A DNA stretch of 48,734 nt from the NCBI GenBank assembly GCA_015489465.1, contig WFZS01000045.1, forward strand, positions 1 through 48,734, written 5' to 3'. Position numbers and translations under genes: made by a program. Shown here piece after piece: positions 43,607 to 48,734 of this stretch (the stretch's first letter is position 1; the number at the start of each line of letters is the position of its first letter). The notes beneath the pieces are model-generated. The model worked only from the letters and a program-made list of their open reading frames with translations, had not been told where the DNA came from and did not search any database. Source of the stretch: Bacteroidales bacterium (GTDB taxonomy: Bacteria; Bacteroidota; Bacteroidia; Bacteroidales; F082).

Positions 43607-44686
43607 ATGAAATTCAAGGTTGGAGATAAGGTAAACTTCCTTAACGAAAGCGGTGGCGGTGTTATTACCAAAATAATAGATTCACGAATGGTTAACGTTG
43701 AAGTGGAAGGCGGTTTCGAAATGCCTGTTTTAACATCCGAGCTTATTCTTGATTACAGGGCCAAAGAGATTGAAGATATTGAAAAGGAGTATTCATTAGA
43801 CCGTCCTGCTAAAGCCATATCTTCTACGGAAAATATAGAGGAAAACGAACCGGAAAGGATTACCGAAATAAACCCTTATTTTCAAGTAAAAGAAGAAAAG
43901 GGAATTTATCTTGTTTACGAACCTTTAGACCAACAATGGATATTAACCGGTGATATTGATATTTACATTGTAAACAATACCGGATACGATATTTTGTACA
44001 GTCTTTTTTTTGAGGAAAACGGCACTTTAAAAGGTATTGATTACGGCTCCGTACCTCCCGATTCCAAAATAAACATCGACACAATAGACCGCGATGATTT
44101 GGAAAACCGTACTAAAGGTTATCTGCAAATACTCTTTCATACCGATGAACCCGAAAAACTGTTTATGCCATTGCACAGCAGGATAAATGTCAAAACGGGA
44201 AGGTTTTACAAAGAAGGCAGCTACGTTTCCAACACTCTTACGGGTGGAAAAGCCATAATAGTAAACATCTCTCCGGAATCGGCTTTGGAAACGGTTGACG
44301 ATAACATTTTAAAAGAAAAATTCGGAAACAGAGCGGCTAAAGCCAAAGCCGAAACAATTAGAGAAATACCTGTAATTGAAAAACACAAGATATCTGACAG
44401 GGAAGCCGTGGTTGACCTTCACATCGGTGAACTTATAGATAACATAACGGGATTGTCGGGAAAAGATATGCTCGAAATACAAATGAACTATTTCAAGAAA
44501 GCACTTGAAAGCGCAATTTTGAACGATTATGAAAAAGTTACTTTCATACACGGTGTAGGTAACGGAGTTCTTAAAAATGCCATTATTAAAGAAATTGATG
44601 ATTATGAGGGTCTGGAAGGAAGAATGGCATCCATAACAAAATTCGGTGTCGGAGCTATCGACATCTACATTAAACCTAAAGAATAA
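43607..44686 (+). CDS. DUF2027 and Smr-domain protein
   Basis: 359 residues. The N-terminal ~70 form a small SH3/KOW-like barrel (KFKVGDKVNFLNESGGGVIT), then the DUF2027 beta-rich domain (~90-240, GDIDIYIVNNTGYDILYSLF). A C-terminal Smr domain starts near 270 with VVDLHIGELIDN and contains FIHGVGNGVLKNAI near 308, the two motifs defining Smr nuclease/RNA-binding modules of MutS2 and related proteins. There is no MutS ATPase part, so it is not MutS2. Cytoplasmic; possibly ribosome- or RNA-related. The CcsBA gene follows after 1 bp. Confidence 0.92.
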   Translation: MKFKVGDKVNFLNESGGGVITKIIDSRMVNVEVEGGFEMPVLTSELILDYRAKEIEDIEKEYSLDRPAKAISSTENIEENEPERITEINPYFQVKEEKGIYLVYEPLDQQWILTGDIDIYIVNNTGYDILYSLFFEENGTLKGIDYGSVPPDSKINIDTIDRDDLENRTKGYLQILFHTDEPEKLFMPLHSRINVKTGRFYKEGSYVSNTLTGGKAIIVNISPESALETVDDNILKEKFGNRAAKAKAETIREIPVIEKHKISDREAVVDLHIGELIDNITGLSGKDMLEIQMNYFKKALESAILNDYEKVTFIHGVGNGVLKNAIIKEIDDYEGLEGRMASITKFGVGAIDIYIKPKE

Positions 44687-44687
44687 C

Positions 44688-47600
44688 ATGAAAAAAATTC
44701 TTAATATTTTATTCTCAATGCAAACAATGGGTATCCTTACCCTGATATTTGCAGCATCACTCGGTGTCGCCACGTTCATAGAAAACGATTTCGGTACCGT
44801 ATCGGCAAAAGCATTGGTGTACAACGCCACATGGTTCAATATTTTACTGGCTCTGTTAGCTCTGAATTTAATAGGCAACATTTTCAGATACAAAATGTAC
44901 AAAAAGAAAAAACTCACGCTTTTTCTTTTTCATTTTGCTTTTTTGATCATTCTTACGGGTGCCGCCATAACAAGATTTGTCAGCTTTGAGGGAACAATGC
45001 ATATTCGCGAAGGCGAAACGTCAAATCAAATTCTTTCCGACGGCACTTATATCGTTGTAAACGCCGAATACAATAACAAAACGAAAAACATTAAAGATAA
45101 AGTGCTTTTTTCTCCCGTTACAAAAAACAAATATTCGACAACTATTAAAATAGACGATAAAAAAATAAACATCGAATTAAAAGAGTTTATTCCCAACGCT
45201 ACCGAAGTTATTACAGACGCAACCGGCGGAGTTCCTTTTGCCGTTGTCGTTGCCTCCGACGGTAGCGGAAGACAAACTTATTATTTAAAAAAAGGTGAAA
45301 ATCAAATAATCGGAGGTTATTTGATAAGCTGGGATTTTTCTTCGGACGCTCCCATAATTTTAAAATACGAAGATAACAGGCTGCAAATAAAAGCCGCCGA
45401 TACCATTTCGCAAATGCCTATGTCGGGAGGTGAAACGGAATATTTCATCCCCGATGTATGGCATAATCTTAATAAAAGAAACCTTTACAGAATAGGTAAT
45501 CTGAGTTTTGTCCTAACCGATTTTTACCCTTCCGGTAAGATAACGTTCAAGCCCTATGACCCTAAAAAAGCTTCGTTGCAAGATGCTTTGATAATGCAAA
45601 TTTCTTCAAATGACGGTGAAAAAAAATTAGTAACGTTAAGAGGCGGTAAAGGATATGCTCCCCAACCTCAAAAAGTAAAAATTTCAGGTGTTAATTTAGA
45701 GTTATCTTACGGTTCGCAAATAATAAAACTGCCGTTTGCCTTGAAGTTATTGGATTTTCAACTGGAAACATATCCCGGGTCAAAAAGTCCGTCGTCGTAT
45801 GCCAGTGAAGTTGTTTTAATAGACAAGGAAAAAGGTATTGAAAAACCTTACAGAATATATATGAATCACGTGTTAAATTACAGAGGATACAGATTTTTCC
45901 AATCGTCATACGACCGCGATTTGAAAGGAACGATTTTATCCGTAAATCATGATAATGTAGGTACGGCAGTAACCTACACCGGTTATTTTTTGATGGCTTT
46001 GGGAATGTTTCTTTCACTTTTCAACAAATACTCCAGATTCGGATATTTGGGAAAAGCTCTTAAAAACGGAGTAAAAAAATATAAAAACACCCTGTACCTT
46101 TTAATTATTCCGTTGCTTTTAGCTTCACAAAGTGTAAAAGCTCAACACGACAAACATCTCCACGTAAAAGATTTACCTGCCGTTGACAAACACGAAGCCG
46201 AAGAATTCGGAAAACTCCTGGTGCAATCAAAAGGAGGCAGAATAAAACCCGTAAACACTTTATCAAGTGAAATTTTAAGAAAGGTTTACAAAAAGAATAA
46301 TTTCGAAGGACTGACATCCGATCAGGTTTTACTCGGTATGGTTTCAAATCCGCTTTATTGGCAACAGGTTCCGATAATAAAAATACGGTTCGGCATTGCC
46401 AAAAACAAAGAACTTCAAAAAATACTCGGCGTTGAAGGCGATTACGCTTCGTACCTCGATTTTATAGACATGAAAACGGGTAGTTATAAACTCGGGAAAT
46501 ATGTTGATGAGGCTTATCAAAAGAAAGCTGCACAACGCAGTCTTTTTGACAAAGATATAATGAAAGCGGATGAAAAAATAAACATCTGTTACATGGTTTA
46601 CACCGGAGAATTGTTACGGCTCCTTCCCAACCCCGCAGGGCCTTACAAACCATGGATAGCTTTAAACGGCGAAATAACAGGTGTACGGGGACAAGATTCG
46701 GCCATGATTGCAAAAATACTACCGGCTTATTTCGATGCCGTCAAAAACGGTAAATGGGAAGATGCCAAAGAGCTGCGTGAAGGGATTAAATTGTTTCAAC
46801 AAAAATTCGGAAAAGAAATTATTCCGCCGCAAAGCAAGATTAAAGCCGAGATACTTTACAACAAACTGATGATTTTTGACAATATGAGTAAAATTTACGG
46901 TCTGCTCGGTGTTATCATGTTGATACTAATTTTCATAAACATTTTCAAAAATTCCAAAGCACTTTCAAAAACCGTAAATATTTTAATTTTTATTGCCGCA
47001 CTCGGATTTTTGGTTCAAACCGCGGGATTGGCTTTGAGGTGGTACATATCGGGACATGCACCGTGGAGTGACGGCTACGAATCGATGATTTATATAGGAT
47101 GGATAACAATGCTGGCGGGACTGTTATTTGCAAAACAATCGCCCATGACGGTGGCTGCAACAACGGTGCTTACTTCCATTATCCTTATGGTTGCACACCT
47201 CACATGGATGGAACCCGAAATAACAAACCTTGTGCCTGTTCTTAAATCATACTGGCTTACAATTCATGTTTCCGTAATTACAGCGAGCTACGGATTTTTG
47301 GCACTGTCAATGCTTTTGGGATTCATCAACATGATTTTGATGGTTCTGCAAAACGATAAAAACCGCGAATTTTTATCTGAAAAAATAATAGAACTTACGG
47401 CAATCAATGAAAGGGCAATGACCGTAGGACTTTACATGCTTACCGTCGGTACTTTTCTCGGAGGCGTTTGGGCTAACGAAAGCTGGGGAAGATATTGGGG
47501 ATGGGACCCGAAAGAAACATGGGCTTTGGTTTCGGTATTGGTTTATACTTTCGTGTTGCACATGAGATTTATCCCCGGATTAAAAGGAGTGTTTTCTTTT

Positions 47601-47807
47601 AATCTGGCATCAGTGATTAGTTATTTTTCAATATTAATGACATATTTCGGAGTTAACTTTTACCTGTCGGGATTACATTCCTATGCCAAAGGCGATCCTG
47701 TACCGATACCGGGGTTTGTATATTATTCGATAGGAGTGATAATTGTAATTTCTCTTTGGGCTTACTATAAAAATCAAAAGTTTGTAAATGCAAACGGTAA
47801 AAAATAA
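44688..47807 (+). CDS. ccsBA: Fused ResB-CcsA cytochrome c maturation protein (CcsBA)
   Basis: 1039 residues from the ATG at 44688, one base after the previous stop; an in-frame ATG at 44646 lies inside that gene. Residues ~1-455 are ResB/Ccs1-like: TM pair (MQTMGILTLIFAASLGVATF), a large periplasmic domain with MHIREGETSNQ and YMNHVLNYRGYRFFQSSYDR, and a TM near 440. A periplasmic linker (~480-730) follows, then the CcsA half with heme-handling motifs HAPWSDGYESMIYIGW near 790, TIHVSVITASYGFLAL near 860, and the WWD-like WGRYWGWDPKETWALVSVLV near 935. System II synthase exporting heme and attaching it to CXXCH of c-type cytochromes. Likely co-transcribed with DUF2027-Smr and the methyltransferase 13 bp downstream. 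Confidence 0.95.
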   Translation: MKKILNILFSMQTMGILTLIFAASLGVATFIENDFGTVSAKALVYNATWFNILLALLALNLIGNIFRYKMYKKKKLTLFLFHFAFLIILTGAAITRFVSFEGTMHIREGETSNQILSDGTYIVVNAEYNNKTKNIKDKVLFSPVTKNKYSTTIKIDDKKINIELKEFIPNATEVITDATGGVPFAVVVASDGSGRQTYYLKKGENQIIGGYLISWDFSSDAPIILKYEDNRLQIKAADTISQMPMSGGETEYFIPDVWHNLNKRNLYRIGNLSFVLTDFYPSGKITFKPYDPKKASLQDALIMQISSNDGEKKLVTLRGGKGYAPQPQKVKISGVNLELSYGSQIIKLPFALKLLDFQLETYPGSKSPSSYASEVVLIDKEKGIEKPYRIYMNHVLNYRGYRFFQSSYDRDLKGTILSVNHDNVGTAVTYTGYFLMALGMFLSLFNKYSRFGYLGKALKNGVKKYKNTLYLLIIPLLLASQSVKAQHDKHLHVKDLPAVDKHEAEEFGKLLVQSKGGRIKPVNTLSSEILRKVYKKNNFEGLTSDQVLLGMVSNPLYWQQVPIIKIRFGIAKNKELQKILGVEGDYASYLDFIDMKTGSYKLGKYVDEAYQKKAAQRSLFDKDIMKADEKINICYMVYTGELLRLLPNPAGPYKPWIALNGEITGVRGQDSAMIAKILPAYFDAVKNGKWEDAKELREGIKLFQQKFGKEIIPPQSKIKAEILYNKLMIFDNMSKIYGLLGVIMLILIFINIFKNSKALSKTVNILIFIAALGFLVQTAGLALRWYISGHAPWSDGYESMIYIGWITMLAGLLFAKQSPMTVAATTVLTSIILMVAHLTWMEPEITNLVPVLKSYWLTIHVSVITASYGFLALSMLLGFINMILMVLQNDKNREFLSEKIIELTAINERAMTVGLYMLTVGTFLGGVWANESWGRYWGWDPKETWALVSVLVYTFVLHMRFIPGLKGVFSFNLASVISYFSILMTYFGVNFYLSGLHSYAKGDPVPIPGFVYYSIGVIIVISLWAYYKNQKFVNANGKK

Positions 47808-47820
47808 AAGTTAAATCCTG

Positions 47821-48549
47821 ATGTCTAAATCGGCAGACACACGTCCTTTCAGGTTTAAGCAATTCAGTTTATACCACCACAGGTCAACGATGAAGGTGGG
47901 GACGGATGCCGTTTTGCTTTCCGCATGGATTGACATTACGAATGTGAACAAAGCACTTGATGTGGGAACGGGTTCGGGTATAATAGCCATGATGCTCGCC
48001 GCAAGAGGAGTTAAACATGTTGATGCCGTTGAACTTGACGAAAATTCTTTTATCGAAGCCTCGGAAAATTTTAAAAATTCTAAACTCGATTCTTTGCTAA
48101 CGGCTTTCAACACGGATTTTGCAATTTACGCTAACGAAACAAATGAAAAATACGACCTGGTAATAAGCAACCCGCCGTTTTTCACTAATGACATGCTTCC
48201 CGGCAACAAAAAAAGATTACAAGCCAGACACACCGAAACATTAACGTTTACGGAACTTATAAACGGTGCGGTTAAGTTACTTAAACCGGTCGGAAAACTT
48301 GCCGTTGTTCTACCCTATTACCAAAGCCCGAATTTCATTGAAGAAGCCCGGAAGAATAATTTTTTTGTATCAAGAAAACTTTTAATTTTCCCCAAACCTT
48401 GTAAAGAACCCAACAGGATTAATTTGGAGTTTTCACAAGTTGAAAATGAAACTGTTACGGAAAAATTTATCATTAGAGAAGAAAACGGTAACTTTACGAG
48501 TCAATACAGGAGTTTGTTAGGGAAATATTATTTGAATATTTCGGAATAG
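47821..48549 (+). CDS. trmN6: TrmN6-like tRNA1(Val) adenine-N6 methyltransferase
   Basis: 242-residue cytoplasmic SAM-dependent methyltransferase. SAM-binding motif I ALDVGTGSGIIAMMLAARG near 42-60, acidic residue after the next strand in DAVELDENSF near 66, and the N6-adenine signature VISNPPFF near 114. These fit the TrmN6/YfiC family, which modifies A37 of tRNA1(Val). The N-terminus FRFKQFSLYHHRSTMKVGTD is also characteristic (family usually FxFKQFxVxHDRCAMKVGTD). It starts 13 bp after ccsBA on the same strand. A different N6-adenine target cannot be excluded. Confidence 0.93.
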   Translation: MSKSADTRPFRFKQFSLYHHRSTMKVGTDAVLLSAWIDITNVNKALDVGTGSGIIAMMLAARGVKHVDAVELDENSFIEASENFKNSKLDSLLTAFNTDFAIYANETNEKYDLVISNPPFFTNDMLPGNKKRLQARHTETLTFTELINGAVKLLKPVGKLAVVLPYYQSPNFIEEARKNNFFVSRKLLIFPKPCKEPNRINLEFSQVENETVTEKFIIREENGNFTSQYRSLLGKYYLNISE

Positions 48550-48734
48550 CGACTTATAGTTATTCATAAAATGATTAACACCTTTTAACTGAAAAAATAA
48601 AAAAACTCAAAATATGACAAGCCGGGTATCGTTGTATTAAAATATGCTGCTTATTTTTGAGAATTCTTTATTATACTTAATAGAGAAATAAATGCAATGG
48701 AGGAATTATACTTACATATATAGCATGCCAAAAG
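48550..48734. other. Right-edge non-coding region
   Basis: AT-rich stretch with stop codons in all frames at short intervals; I see no gene, hairpin terminator or repeat copy before the window ends. Confidence 0.5.

Noticed and set aside
43607-44686. MutS2 mismatch-repair homologue
   Set aside because: Only the Smr domain is shared; there is no MutS ATPase or lever domain.
44646-44687. Upstream start for CcsBA
   Set aside because: Inside the DUF2027-Smr gene; the ATG at 44688 gives the expected ResB N-terminus.

Overview
The window is AT-rich, gene-dense chromosomal DNA from a member of the Bacteroidota, probably a free-living or marine-type Bacteroidales/Marinilabiliales relative; I cannot place it to genus. 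Evidence for the phylum: two very large secreted proteins end in a type IX secretion (T9SS type A) sorting domain. Many genes are preceded by the Bacteroidota sigma factor -7 element TAnnTTTG. Lineage-typical families are present: DUF2027-Smr, a fused ResB-CcsA cytochrome c maturation protein, a TGS/ThrRS-like nucleoside kinase and a short-form chorismate synthase.

Layout. 1-1883: 3' two thirds of clpB and its terminator. 1943-2170: copy 1 of a palindromic extragenic repeat. 2215-8756 (minus): a two-gene operon of T9SS exoproteins with PKD domains. 8853-11912 (plus): TrkH and an AspT/YidE-like transporter with two TrkA-C domains. 11898-12413 (minus): macro-domain deacetylase. 12504-15507 (plus): unknown membrane protein, NhaC antiporter, flavin reductase. 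15511-16866 (minus): Mpl; 17046-18800 (plus): M23 peptidase. 18899-23498 (plus): GNAT acyltransferase, EngB, HAD hydrolase, CCA-adding enzyme, MiaA. 23531-25674 (minus): nucleoside kinase then MsrB. 25822-26433 (minus): secreted protein with an internal duplication. 26609-29246 (plus): DUF1858 protein and aconitase.

29260-31334 is the accessory patch. It holds a truncated phage virion-morphogenesis gene, copy 2 of the palindromic repeat, and two degenerate direct repeats that resemble type II-C CRISPR repeats. It also holds a tandem pair of small membrane-anchored proteins, one of which carries a nonsense mutation. No cas genes and no regular array are visible.

31335-48549 returns to core genes: GT39 glycosyltransferase; thioredoxin-like lipid-envelope protein and shikimate kinase; outer-membrane porin; an aroC / HAD-GH65 fusion / uridine-kinase-like operon; a lipoprotein with a small membrane protein; a 2-Cys peroxiredoxin; DUF2027-Smr with CcsBA and a TrmN6-like methyltransferase.

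Functional themes: ion homeostasis (TrkH, NhaC), envelope and peptidoglycan recycling (Mpl, M23, GT39), tRNA maturation (CCA, MiaA, TrmN6), aromatic biosynthesis (AroK, AroC), disaccharide phosphorolysis (GH65 plus beta-phosphoglucomutase), stress and redox (ClpB, MsrB, peroxiredoxin, TlpA-like), and cytochrome c maturation. I found no tRNA, rRNA or complete mobile element, and no convincing complete new defence system. The most unusual signal is the 29.3-31.1 kb patch.
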